A stretch of DNA of 64,000 nucleotides, taken from Antribacter gilvus. GTDB taxonomy: Bacteria > Actinomycetota > Actinomycetes > Actinomycetales > Cellulomonadaceae. Where the stretch lies: contig NZ_QXTH01000002.1 of NCBI RefSeq assembly GCF_003946865.1, forward strand, positions 1-64,000, read 5' to 3'. Of the stretch, positions 48,101 through 53,487 are shown in pieces. A program made the translations under genes and the position numbers. The notes under the pieces are model-generated. The model was given only the letters and a program-made list of their open reading frames with translations. It searched no databases and was not told where the DNA came from. The first letter of the stretch is position 1. Each line of letters begins with the position of its first letter.

Positions 48101-51100
48101 GTCTCGTACTGACCCTCCTCGCTGGGCGCCGTGAAGGACAGCTTGCTCCGGCCGTCGTTGCCGACGGCCGATCCCTTGATCACGCCGTAGACCAGGTCGC
48201 CGTCCCGGAGCGCCGCCTCCACCGGCTTGAGCACGAGGAGCGCCGCCCCGTTGGAGAAGACCGTGCCGTGGGCGTCCGCGTCGAACGGGCGGCAGTGCCC
48301 GTCCGGGGACAGCATCATCCCGTCGACGTACCGGTAGCCGCCCTCGTGGGGCAGCTCGAGGGTGACCCCTCCGGCAACCGCCAGGTCGCACTCGCCCGCG
48401 CGCAGGGCCTGCACGGCCAGGTGCACCGTGAGGAGCGACGTCGAGCAGCCCGTCAGGGCCGACATCGACGGGCCCGTCAGGTCGAAGTGGTACGAGAGCC
48501 GCGTGCTGAGGAAGTGGTTCGTCGCCAGCGTGAACCTCTGGTAGACGTCGCTGAACGACGACGGGCTCAGCAGAGCCTTCTGGTACCAGGCGAAGTCGTC
48601 GTTCCCGCCCGCGTACACGCCCACCCGGCCCGGCAGGGACCGCGGGTCGTACCCCGCGTCCTCGCACGCCTGCCAGAAGCACTTGTACAGGAGGCGGAGC
48701 TGCGGCGAGGTGACGTCCACCTCAGCAGGGGAGATCGGGAAGAGGTTGTCGTCGAACGTGTCGGCGTCCGCCAGCCGGCCCCGGGCCTTCACGTAGGCCG
48801 GGTCCCGCAGGTCGCTCTCCGGGACGCCCAGGGCCCGCAGCTCGTCGTCGTCGTAGAACGTGATGGACTCTTCGCCGCGCCGGAGGTTCTGCCAGAACTC
48901 GTGCACGTCCGTGGCGCCGGGCGCCTGCAGGCCGATGCCGATGATCGCGACGTCCCCGCCGAGCCGCACCTCCGCCCGGGCCGGCGGCGCGTCGGGCACC
49001 GTGTCGCCGAGCAGCGCGGCCTGGGCCGCGACGCTGTGGTGCTTCAGCAGGTCCGTGATCCGGACGTCGCGCCCGAACTCCTCCCCCAGCTCGAGCTGCA
49101 GGCTCATGAGACTGAGCGAGCTGCCGCCCTGCTCGAAGAACGACCGGTCGACGTCGACCTGGTCCGTCCCCAGCACACGACGCCACAGCTCGGCCAACCG
49201 CTCCTGGGCGGCGGACCCGGGCGCCACGCGCGCCCCGCCCTCCGAGCGCGCCGTGCGCGCCGTGCGTGCCGCACCGCGCGCCGGCAGGAGCGCCACGAGA
49301 GCCCGGCGGTCCAGCTTTCCCGCCGCCGACGTCGGCAGCGCCGCCAGCCTGATCAGCACCGACGGGATCATCTGCGGCATGAGGGTCTCCGCCAGAGCGG
49401 CACGCACCCGCTCCGCCGGGACGTCCTCCCGCGTCGTGAAGAACCCGGCGAGCCGCGCCGGGACCGCGGCGTCGTCGACCACGACAGCGGCCTCGACCAC
49501 CCCGTCCGCCCGCAGCAGCGCCTCCTCGATCTCGCCGAGCTCCATCCGCACGCCGCCCACCTTCACCTGGCGGTCGATGCGCCGCACGAACGCGAAGCGC
49601 CCGTCCTGACGCAGGTACCCCAGGTCGCCCGTGCGGTACATGCGGCGCACGTGCGCGGGGTCCGACGTCGCGTCGAAGAACGGGTTCTCGACGAACTGCG
49701 TCGCGTTCAGGTCGTCGCGGTTCAGGTACCCGACGGCCACCCCCGCACCGGCGATGCACACCTCACCGGGCACGTCCACGCCGCACAGGCCGCCGTCGCG
49801 GTCCAGGACATAGACCCGGTAGTCGTTCAGCGGCGTCCCGATCGGCGCCACCGCCTCCCGGTCCGCCGCGGAGACCGTGCTGTGCGTGGCCCACATCGTC
49901 GCCTCGGTCGGGCCGTACACGTTCTCCAGGGAGCACGCCAGGGACAGCCGGAAGAACCGCTCGACGACGTCGGCCCGCAGCGCCTCCCCGCCGCTGAACA
50001 CGTACCGCAGCGAGGCGAGGTCCCCCGCACGGCCGCCCGCCTCGGCCGCGTCCAGCAGGACGCGGAGCATCGTGGGCGAGAAGTTCACGTGCGTGACGCG
50101 GCGCTCGCGGATCGCGCCGAGCAGGGCCGGCGCGTCCCCCTCCTGCCCGGCGGGCAGGATGTCGAGCCTGCCCGCGCCGAAGAGCCAGCCGTAGATCTCG
50201 GTGCCGAAGATGTCGAACGTGAAGGCCGTCTTCAGGAGGTAGACGTCGTCGGCCTCCAGCGGGAAGCGGCGCTCCAGGTCCAGCGCCGTGTTCTGGATGC
50301 TGGCGTGGCGGATCACCACGCCCTTGGGCCGCCCCGTCGACCCGGACGTGTACTCGATGTAGAGCACGTCGTCCGGGTGGTACGCGACCTCGGCGGGCTG
50401 CTCGCGGACCTGGGTGCGCCGGTCCGTGCGCAGGGCCTCCAGCTCGTCCCACTCGTCGAGGTTCAGCCGGGCGACCCCCGGGGGCAGGTCCACCTGGGCG
50501 GTGGACGTCGTCAGGACGGCGGCGACCGCCGCGTCGCCGAGGATCTCGGCCACGCGCTGCGCGGGCATGGCCTCGGAGAGCGGGACGTACGGGCAGCCCG
50601 CGAGCACCGTCCCGAAGACCCCGGCGACGAGCTCTGCGCTCCGGGGCAGGAGGACCGCGACCGGTCGCTTCTCGTGGCCGACAGCCTCGACGACGCGCCG
50701 CTGCACCACGACCGCCGCGTCGTGCGCCCAGGCGTTCGAGTAGTCGCGCGCCTCGTCGGACCAGGCGATCCGCGCCGGGTCACCGGTGGTCCTGTCCAGG
50801 AAGACCGTGCCCAGGTGGGCCGGCTCCCAGTCGAGGTAGTGGGTCTGCGAGAGGGCGGCCAGCAGCTCCGCGGACTCGTCCTCGGAGTCGGTCCGGACCG
50901 CGGCGACCGGACCGTCCAGCGAGCCGGGGACCTGGCCGAGGAGCGCCAGGTAGCGCCGCGCGAAGCGCCGCACCTTGTCCTCGGACAGCGTGGGCTCCTT
51001 GTACTGGAACACCAGCTCGGTGCTCTCCCCGACCTGCTCCACCAGGACGGTGAGCCTGCCGGGGAAGTGCACCCGGTCCTGCTGGACCGTTCCCAGCACG

Positions 51101-52191
51101 CCGTCGGGATACGCGGGATAGCGGTCCTGGACGAAGGTCACGTCGTACACGCGGCTCAGCGCGGGGTGCTCGCCGAGGAGCCGCGTCACCGGGTACGCCA
51201 GGTGCTTCCAGCTCCCCAGGACCTCCGCGCCGAGCGACTCGAGCATCGCGCGAACGGTGAGCTGCGGGTTCACGTCGACCCGCACGGGGAGCGTCTTGAT
51301 GAAGCAGCCGATGCTCCGCTCCGTCTCGAGCCCGGGCCGGTCAGCGAAGGGGGTGGCCACCGAGACGTGGTCGGCGTCGGCATAGCGGCCGAGCAGCAGG
51401 CCGAACATGCCGAGGTACAGCGTGTACTCCGAGACCTCCGCCTCTCGCGCGCAGGCACGCAGGGCCTCGGCCAGGGCCGGGTCCACGGGCAGGCGGACCT
51501 CCCGCCCGACCGCCTCTCCCGTTCCCGGCCGCATCCAGTGCGCCAGGTCGGGGGCTTCCTGCCGGGCGAGGTTCTCCTCCCAGAAGCTCCTGTGCTGAGC
51601 CTCCTTCGTCGTCGGGAGCGCTCGGGCCTGCTTCTCCTGGTACGCGTGGAAGCCGGCGTCGGCCTCGGGCGGGGTCGCCGCCGCGTCGTCGCCGTCGCGG
51701 GTGGCTCCGTCGCCACGCGCGAGGGAGACGATCCGTTCGGCCAGGAGGCTCACGGACTGCCCGTCCGCGACCAGGTGGTGGCAGACGACGATGACGCGGT
51801 CCTCGCCCGCGAGCCGGAGGTGCACGACCCGGAAGAGCGGCGCGTCCTCCAGCCGGAACGGCGTCTCGGTCACCTCGGCTGCCGTCGCGTCGAGCGTGTG
51901 CTCCCGGTCGCGCAGGTCGAACGACGTGAACGGCGGGTCGAGCGACTCGGCGACGACGTAGCCGGCGCCACCCCTGCCGTTCCGTGCGCTGCTCCGCAGC
52001 GCGGGCTGCTCCGCCATCACCTGTCGCACGGCACGCTCCAACCGTCCGGCGGCGACCGGCTCGGTCCTCAGGTGCAGAATGACGTGGTAATCGGAAGCGT
52101 CGCGCAGCTGGCTGTCGAAATACATTCCCTGCTGGGCGAGCGACATCGGTACGAAAGACTCTGGCATGGCCCCACGTCTCGTTTCATCCAC
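36103..52191 (-). CDS. Hybrid NRPS-PKS megasynthase
   Basis: A 5362-residue assembly-line protein: C1-A1-T1, KS1-AT1-T2, C2-A2-T3, KS2-(AT remnant)-T4, C3-A3-T5, C4. Carrier serines are 1025, 1997, 3035, 3846 and 4897. Condensation motifs are HHLVADG (138-144), HHIVADA (2181-2187), HHIVGDQ (from 4034) and HHSVFDG (5106-5112). KS cysteines are 1249 and 3285; the AT serine is 1689. No KR, DH, ER, MT, E or TE domain was found. The GTG at 52191 is the longest start; an in-frame ATG at 52167 with a weak GGGG site is an alternative, and the first condensation motif begins right after both. It heads a long overlapping operon. Neither the product nor a homologous cluster could be named from sequence alone. 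Confidence 0.95.
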   Translation of the reverse strand: MDETRRGAMPESFVPMSLAQQGMYFDSQLRDASDYHVILHLRTEPVAAGRLERAVRQVMAEQPALRSSARNGRGGAGYVVAESLDPPFTSFDLRDREHTLDATAAEVTETPFRLEDAPLFRVVHLRLAGEDRVIVVCHHLVADGQSVSLLAERIVSLARGDGATRDGDDAAATPPEADAGFHAYQEKQARALPTTKEAQHRSFWEENLARQEAPDLAHWMRPGTGEAVGREVRLPVDPALAEALRACAREAEVSEYTLYLGMFGLLLGRYADADHVSVATPFADRPGLETERSIGCFIKTLPVRVDVNPQLTVRAMLESLGAEVLGSWKHLAYPVTRLLGEHPALSRVYDVTFVQDRYPAYPDGVLGTVQQDRVHFPGRLTVLVEQVGESTELVFQYKEPTLSEDKVRRFARRYLALLGQVPGSLDGPVAAVRTDSEDESAELLAALSQTHYLDWEPAHLGTVFLDRTTGDPARIAWSDEARDYSNAWAHDAAVVVQRRVVEAVGHEKRPVAVLLPRSAELVAGVFGTVLAGCPYVPLSEAMPAQRVAEILGDAAVAAVLTTSTAQVDLPPGVARLNLDEWDELEALRTDRRTQVREQPAEVAYHPDDVLYIEYTSGSTGRPKGVVIRHASIQNTALDLERRFPLEADDVYLLKTAFTFDIFGTEIYGWLFGAGRLDILPAGQEGDAPALLGAIRERRVTHVNFSPTMLRVLLDAAEAGGRAGDLASLRYVFSGGEALRADVVERFFRLSLACSLENVYGPTEATMWATHSTVSAADREAVAPIGTPLNDYRVYVLDRDGGLCGVDVPGEVCIAGAGVAVGYLNRDDLNATQFVENPFFDATSDPAHVRRMYRTGDLGYLRQDGRFAFVRRIDRQVKVGGVRMELGEIEEALLRADGVVEAAVVVDDAAVPARLAGFFTTREDVPAERVRAALAETLMPQMIPSVLIRLAALPTSAAGKLDRRALVALLPARGAARTARTARSEGGARVAPGSAAQERLAELWRRVLGTDQVDVDRSFFEQGGSSLSLMSLQLELGEEFGRDVRITDLLKHHSVAAQAALLGDTVPDAPPARAEVRLGGDVAIIGIGLQAPGATDVHEFWQNLRRGEESITFYDDDELRALGVPESDLRDPAYVKARGRLADADTFDDNLFPISPAEVDVTSPQLRLLYKCFWQACEDAGYDPRSLPGRVGVYAGGNDDFAWYQKALLSPSSFSDVYQRFTLATNHFLSTRLSYHFDLTGPSMSALTGCSTSLLTVHLAVQALRAGECDLAVAGGVTLELPHEGGYRYVDGMMLSPDGHCRPFDADAHGTVFSNGAALLVLKPVEAALRDGDLVYGVIKGSAVGNDGRSKLSFTAPSEEGQYETIRAAYERSGIDPSTVSFVEAHGTGTLLGDPIEVASLSRVFAGAPEGGCLLGSVKGNVGHTDSAAGAVGLSKVALSLKHRYVPGTRNFSELSPHIDLRGTPFRITGDGQAWRGERLRAGVNSFGVGGTNVHVIVEEAPHTGSAEDNPYELLQFSAATPEALDRTAERIVRHLAEHDEVSRSGAAVTLRGRAELAYRKTIVVATGDGGEAALWGDKVASARPVRAAGGGRTALLFSGQGNQHHAMGLGLYTSASPAGAVFRRWMDELVGLLPAGDRETFRDVVHGGEDDGRIHRTEWSQLALFSTQYATTKVLESFGVRPDVLVGHSIGELTAAALAGVWSLADAVRLVRERGRLMQGQEPGVMVAVTASAERVGKIIDGMSGVWVSLDNSAERSVLGMTREAFGAVVQRLEEEGVRGTRLHTSQAFHTPMMAAAAEAFGTAVAGVESRDPSVPIISNRSGRVVERGEMTDPSYWSEHISGEVHFSESIRTLLAQGPVYGIELGPGRSLSTFVAHDPGKQPDQVFVNVLRHAAETVPDEAYLLASLGTLWSAGLAVDWRQHSTARKVSLPGYVFDRTVHAQDAGIAVGPTAEKPAPAVLGASVGSLDGVLEAFRQVLGYRDVAPDADFFALGGDSLKATSLVAHLQSQVGLDVTVADVFASPTPAALARRFASKGASAELRKAPHADDHPLSPAQTRMYVAAKMDPETLVYNMPSATLLEGALDPERVRTALRRLVDRHEPLRTTFALRDGEVRQTVARPGTATVPVVRLTCADHAAEGALDALITGFVRPFDLADGPLFRMELVDGGPRGTLLLFDIHHIVADAVSVEVLTRDFSRLYVEDLEPLALQYTDFVAHTREQERRGALAASTEHLLAALEDVPTLDLLTPDHPRGGRQPAAGRVTLRLGRSRAEAVTARAEANEATPFMVMLSAWGAVLARYAGREDLVIGVPVTGRTLAATREMVGMFVNMMPIRLRPTATSSFGEYLAASRESVLDALTHQDVPFDQLVERLDLPRVLGRHPLFDISFDYHNMDHHEVLIDGITARPVELMPLAVGMDVVITCSEDADGLTVHVDYAADLFERSTIEQLVRRFDVLLDRVCADDSRPVAGVPLYSDEEHRAILAGPPGTAGAAGPAGPFLPIHDAVARRAAETPGATAVIDGDGRRYTYAQLDGLANAQAARLVAAGLEVGDPVALFTVRDVNLLVAQLAILKAGGAYVPLDPTQPEARHESIVADLRPRFAFAPAGLRATERIGTVLDLATCTDETLPAFDGPAVGPDHPVYAVYTSGSTGAPKGISVKHRGLANLLRDHTERSLFAPGDVIISLADPTFDIFAFESLIPLASGATVHLCPADDRKDAAAVAARIARHGVTHVQAPVSKMAALCGNRSFRAQLPALRVVVCGGEHFSENLLTLLQQETRARIFNMYGPTETTVTATVKEFAPGDEVTIGSAVSGTAVLVVSESGTIQPDGVPGELCIAGEGLAAGYLNNPEETRRAFTTIAELPGVPVYRTGDVGVRRPSGEISLKGRLDSQVKVNGNRIELGEIEQTAMRADGVSYAVATVEDGDLVLYYTADGSADASAAITSQITRALPTYMKPQRLRRVQEMPKLPNNKVDRKALTSVPLAQDVPEPVESRPAPAAPDLLAAILAAWEEVLGHPARPTDNFFDVGGSSYKLMLVNNRLGDTLRQDVPLVKLFENPTPQSLADALGQPAAPAVPATPETGATPAGHDAITLDDVAGFGSWADEERTADARKIAVIGLAGVFPGATSVAEHWDNRLNGVVSISRFTRDEMLAAGIDEATIDDPRYVNARGFVDASTFDAEFFGYSTKDAETMDPQMRLLHETAWHALEDGGYVPGDYPGDIALFAGSGTNFAWMAGFLNRQDDPIGAFEAMTMNEKDFLATKVAYKLNLTGPAVNVQTACSTSLVAIHEAVRCLRQGEADMALAGGVALNFPRQEGYAWHEGMIFSKDGGCRPFSSDAEGTVAGQGGGVVLLKPLDRALADGDHVYAVIAGTATNNDGRSKVGYTAPSQKGQERVIRAALADAGVDADGVGYVETHGTGTTLGDPIEYAALAAVYGKGGPCALGAVKANIGHLDAAAGVAGFIGAVGVLHRGQVPPMAGFRTLNESIDPAGALYVPSGDAPPDHGVRLAAVSSFGIGGTNAHLILECAPPRAEDEPDQDDAGTEHLLPVSARTEGSRLRMQDALEAFRQEARSARDLSYTLAHGRAELESRAVALAAPGRPLVWIEPSDPPLALAASDDVELSVPATLRQDRTPVGTAFLEAVERELRVFDDGLRTAVRRAVLDERSTDLAVGRISQLVIRAALVRLGGPEVLHAPAGANRLLRIARALVLGEIGPGEAMRALRSGAAPATPAEGPGRTPEVVDGPLDPRLLRRVLASRWVHHGNVGRSLFCATGKRLPMPGYAFEPRRLVSDISLRDLRAAGGVASAASGAQDALRQAWRDVLGTEPGDDDDFLRSGGDSLTAAHLCALVGDRTGLSLTVAEVFADARYGAVRDLLAAKGDPGPARRREPRATTTPSATVPVTSPASPAQKRMYAVCALQDDTTAYNLAIAYKVTGRLDLDQLRTVFRRLLERHDQLRTSFHLEGGALVQRVHADVPDVVSVARATPAEVEARLAAEPRPFDLATAPLVRVEVLTVDEEHHYLLVDLHHIVGDQRSLAILADDLGDALQGKDLPAAPMRYAQYVEALAASEESGAFEEDVAFFTTMLAGEIPRLELPTGTTPPEPSTFDGARHSFVCSAGRKDVVELAQQCGATPYMVFLTALTRLLGLYSGQREFVLGTAVSGRTVPGSDHTVGMFVNTLPLRVTDASGRTVQEAVAASRDHVLAVLSHQDAPFEAVLAGLDLHPGGDTHPLFDVLLNYVSFGTGELELDGVRLEPVPPGRIKSRYALSISVAEGAEGLSVDLEYRTELFDASTIARLARQLDQLLLEMTADAGRRVADLRLETADEHRRRRAALTAPGPSVDDSLLDRVRASFARHADLPALRWEQQEWTYAEVDRLTDALAGGLQAAGVGPGDFVLSLTERDAWQVLARVAVLKCGAVEIPLDPKVPAERVALTLQDSGATVVLATDLGAHPWPDGVAALQPQQLEGEYRAPAGITAASPMVMIYTSGTTGQPKGTLVSHGGVLSTCTDNGYMSYGPGDRVLHLTAYTFDPSLLDVYSAFLSGATLVMGSHAVNMDMRLLADLLREERVDAGILITAVFHLLMAENPAAVAGMSALYVGGEAMQPWAAQRAYDVLGPGKLYNLYGPTEASVTTTYFRVDEPPAFDRMPIGVPATNRDLYIVHPDGTDVPRGVPGELCVAGPSVAIGYHERPGLTAEKFVGSLGAIPGPLYRTGDRVVLDDADRIVYLERIDRQIKHAGYRIELSEIELVLQGCPGVTEAVVVHTTERNDSQLTAFCTGETAPSGPELRELLLGKLPRYMVPQRVIRMRELPLTSHGKVDRKVLATMIGRIEAPAAAGAAGPATTPATTPATTGPASGADPEVLAAFREVLGDPDLTASDDFFQAGAQSLQAIAVVRRLRESGAELQVSDVYRYPTAEGLSTVLRRVPASAPEPPREKPRRTLPAEQVRRMAVRAVEDARRVAAAFGAEEPGYGFGAGAVASLHRSSGAETGGFLQTVDGFDVEDVKEALTALACRHEVLRARAAGDSLEILGPDVLESLPALLAVQDLRRLDRDQVHELVDAAAHALQEEPFTQSLLWRCVIVRVSDESVRLVWAFHHSVFDGFSTGILRDELLRLLRGEDLPEAQRYSEFLAALEVDHDWQGELESFDYAGWLASNSAMTKALAAQGHALPERVTLPLDGGNPLDLALRAAHAQLAALTGEQQVAVGLVAGCRRWKGDDYWGCLGEFLDVVPVLLQGDDQAAVSGRLAAAQDRGFHYVHSLSGGAGEAGLLTELQAVYRNDTGRLGLLLVNFQGHIAPEDVPAGLPDDAAAGRPGGAGGSALALAHLNVWHDDESLHLEWVADETTREAGDR
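36106..37359 (-). other. NRPS-PKS terminal condensation domain
   Basis: About 420 residues at the C-terminus form a divergent condensation domain with an intact HHSVFDG (5106-5112). The DFG-like region near the end reads LLLVNFQGHIAPED. No thioesterase or reductase follows. It could release the chain onto a free amine or alcohol or pass it to the KS encoded next. Confidence 0.75.
37402..40524 (-). other. NRPS-PKS module 5: C-A-T
   Basis: C3 covers about residues 3865-4290 with HHIVGDQ from 4034, Gln replacing Gly. A3 covers about 4335-4830 with YTSGTTGQPKG from 4494, NLYGPTEAS and HGKVDRKVL. T5 has Ser4897 in FFQAGAQSLQAI, with GAQS in place of the usual GGDS/GGHS. By-eye pocket residues are D-P-L-L-Y-G-L-V-T, with an unusual Pro after the anchoring Asp. 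Confidence 0.8.
40567..42879 (-). other. NRPS-PKS module 4: KS-(AT remnant)-ACP
   Basis: KS2 covers about residues 3116-3540 with Cys3285 in QTACSTS and ETHGTGT. The following ~220 residues (about 3550-3770, bases 40882-41544) lie where an AT should be but lack GQG and GHSxGE. A stretch ISQLVIRAALVRLGGPEV resembles the helix before the AT nucleophile, and LPMPGYAFEPRRLV is the post-AT linker. T4 has Ser3846 in FLRSGGDSLTAA. The module must be loaded in trans. Confidence 0.8.
42997..46059 (-). other. NRPS-PKS module 3: C-A-T
   Basis: C2 covers about residues 2045-2470 with HHIVADA at 2181-2187, Ala replacing the usual final Gly. A2 covers about 2490-2980, with YTSGSTGAPKG from 2648, NMYGPTETT and NNKVDRKAL. 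T3 has Ser3035 in FFDVGGSSYKL. By-eye pocket residues are D-I-F-Q-V-G-M-V-T; the first four vaguely resemble a glycine-type code, but this is not a prediction. Confidence 0.85.
46102..48990 (-). other. NRPS-PKS module 2: KS-AT-ACP
   Basis: KS1 covers about residues 1081-1500 with Cys1249 in LTGCSTS. AT1 covers about 1600-1900 with LLFSGQGNQ and Ser1689 in VGHSIGEL. GHSIGE together with QAFHTP points to malonyl-CoA rather than methylmalonyl-CoA (established AT rule). T2 has Ser1997 in FFALGGDSLKA. No reductive domain lies between AT and T2, so the beta-keto group stays unless acted on in trans. Confidence 0.85.
49027..52191 (-). other. NRPS-PKS module 1: C-A-T
   Basis: C1 covers about residues 10-440 with an intact HHLVADG at 138-144. 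A1 covers about 455-965, with YTSGSTGRPKG from residue 614 and the AGKLDRR motif near its end. T1 has Ser1025 in FFEQGGSSLSL. A condensation domain at the very N-terminus implies that the chain begins with an acyl or aminoacyl group supplied by another protein. Substrate-pocket residues read by eye are D-I-T-N-F-G-V-M-W; I know no confident match. Confidence 0.85.
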
Positions 52192-52270
52192 GGGCAGTGA
52201 TAAGCGGTATCTCGTCTGTCACAGCCGGCATCCGAGCCGAACCACAATTCGCACAAGAAGTCATGACAGG
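52184..52270 (-). CDS. Possible small ORF upstream of NRPS-PKS (29 residues)
   Basis: A short frame starting MPVMTSCANCGSARMP and ending ITARG overlaps the NRPS-PKS GTG start by 8 bp. It contains a CANC pair. There is no good ribosome binding site, and it may be non-coding leader. If translated, it could couple to the megasynthase start. I do not recognise a family. Confidence 0.2.
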   Translation of the reverse strand, partial: PVMTSCANCGSARMPAVTDEIPLITARG

Positions 52271-52529
52271 CATGACCGTGTGACCGCATCCCGAGCCCGC
52301 CGGGGCGTCGTGTCCGACGCCCCGAGCACGCTTCGCGACCGGTGCGAGACCAGACCTTGCCAGCGACGTGGAAGACTCCGCAACCATCCCAACTCCGGAC
52401 AAACCGCTCCGGATACCTGATGTTCACCCGCGAAATCACCCGTTGACCCGGCGGCTTCCCCGGGATCCTGCGGAATCGAACACGACTCACCCGGGACCGG
52501 AAAGTTACGCTCCTGTGACATGAACTCTG

Positions 52530-52558
52530 GGTATACAAAGGGTCGATTCTGCGGCCAA
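52530..52558 (-). promoter_or_regulatory. Candidate promoter of the biosynthetic operon
   Basis: On the minus strand TTGGCC (52553-52558) and TATACC (52530-52535) are separated by exactly 17 bp. Transcription would start near 52523 and give an untranslated leader of about 330 bases. This -35/-10 arrangement contrasts with the leaderless promoters elsewhere in the window. Confidence 0.5.
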
Positions 52559-52636
52559 CTTACTGAGTTAATCCCAGTAACATCTGTCGGACGCTTGCTG
52601 AACGGAAGTGCAACAGCGAGCCCGCCCCGCGGGCAC

Positions 52637-52675
52637 AAAAAAAGGGACTGGGCCGATGCATATGCATCGGCCCAG
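52637..52675 (-). terminator. Intrinsic terminator of the nagB operon
   Basis: On the minus strand a perfect 28-base palindrome CTGGGCCGATGCAT/ATGCATCGGCCCAG (52648-52675) is followed by TCCC and seven T (52643-52637). It is the classical rho-independent terminator of this window and insulates the NRPS-PKS promoter from the operon upstream. Confidence 0.93.
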
Positions 52676-52707
52676 CCGGGAAATTCTCGCCGGACGGCGT
52701 CGGCCCT

Positions 52708-53487
52708 TTAGAGGCCCTGCCAGTCCGGCTTGTCCGCGAAGGTCTGACGGTAGTAGTCGGCGAGCTGGAGCCGGGAGGCCGCCGCGTCGTCGACCAGGAC
52801 CGTGGCGTGCGGGTGCAGCTGCATGACCGTCGCGGGCCACATGGCGCTCACCGGGCCCTCCACGAGCTGGTGCACCGCCTCAGCCTTGGCCCGGCCCGTC
52901 GCGAGCAGGACCAGGTGCCGCGCCGACATGATCGTCGCGAGCCCCTGCGTGAGGCAGTGCCGTGGCACCTGCCCGACGTCGTCCCCGAAGAACCGGGCGT
53001 TGTCCTCCCGGGTCTGCCGGGTCAGCGTCTTGATCCGCGTCCGGGATGCCAGCGACGACCCGGGCTCGTTGAACGCGATGTGCCCGTCGGTACCGATGCC
53101 GAGGAGCTGCAGGTCCACGCCCCCGGCCTCGGCGATCGCCGCCTCGTACCGCGCGCACGCGGCCTCGAGGTCGTCGGCGAGGCCGTCCGGGCCCTGGACC
53201 GCACCGGGCGCGAAGTCGACCCGCGACGCGATCTCCTTCTCGATCACGTTGCGGTACCGCTCCGGATGGTCCGCGGGCAGACCCACGTACTCGTCGAGCA
53301 TGAACGCGCGCGCCTGGGCGAACGAGAGCCCGTCCTTGTGGCGGCGCGCCAGCTCGTCGTAGACCCGGAGCGGGCTGGAGCCCGTGGCGAGCCCCAGGAC
53401 CGCGGCCGGCCGGGCCCGCAGCAGCTTCTCGACGGCGTCCGCGGCCAGCCCGGCCAGCTTGTCCGCCTCCGCGATGATGACCTCCAT
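52708..53487 (-). CDS. nagB: Glucosamine-6-phosphate deaminase
   Basis: A 259-residue enzyme that converts glucosamine-6-phosphate to fructose-6-phosphate and ammonia, the last step of amino-sugar catabolism. Family text: VLGLATGSSPLRVYDEL (phosphate loop), FMLDEYVGLPADHPERYRNVIEKEI, LLGIGTDGHIAFNEPGSS (catalytic Asp and His) and LLATGRAKAEAV. The ATG overlaps the kinase stop by one base. It ends a six-gene operon for uptake and use of amino sugars. Confidence 0.95.
   Translation of the reverse strand: MEVIIAEADKLAGLAADAVEKLLRARPAAVLGLATGSSPLRVYDELARRHKDGLSFAQARAFMLDEYVGLPADHPERYRNVIEKEIASRVDFAPGAVQGPDGLADDLEAACARYEAAIAEAGGVDLQLLGIGTDGHIAFNEPGSSLASRTRIKTLTRQTREDNARFFGDDVGQVPRHCLTQGLATIMSARHLVLLATGRAKAEAVHQLVEGPVSAMWPATVMQLHPHATVLVDDAAASRLQLADYYRQTFADKPDWQGL

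Larger units (their letters stand above)
52192..52707. other. Regulatory interval between NRPS-PKS and nagB
   Basis: This 516-bp stretch is the longest gene-free region of the window and is visibly richer in A/T near 52500-52620. It contains the terminator of the nagB operon, a good promoter candidate for the biosynthetic operon and a ~330-base leader. Apart from a doubtful 29-codon frame I see no gene in it. Confidence 0.6.

Noticed and set aside
36151-52200. A 5349-codon open frame on the plus strand opposite the megasynthase
   Set aside because: It mirrors the NRPS-PKS gene; high GC at third positions keeps the antisense frame open. Its translation is low-complexity and Arg/Val/Glu-rich with no domain.
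52184-52402. RiPP precursor peptide in the NRPS-PKS leader
   Set aside because: No RiPP-modifying enzyme is nearby, no convincing ribosome binding site exists, and the frame has no leader/core pattern. Kept only as a weak micro-ORF.
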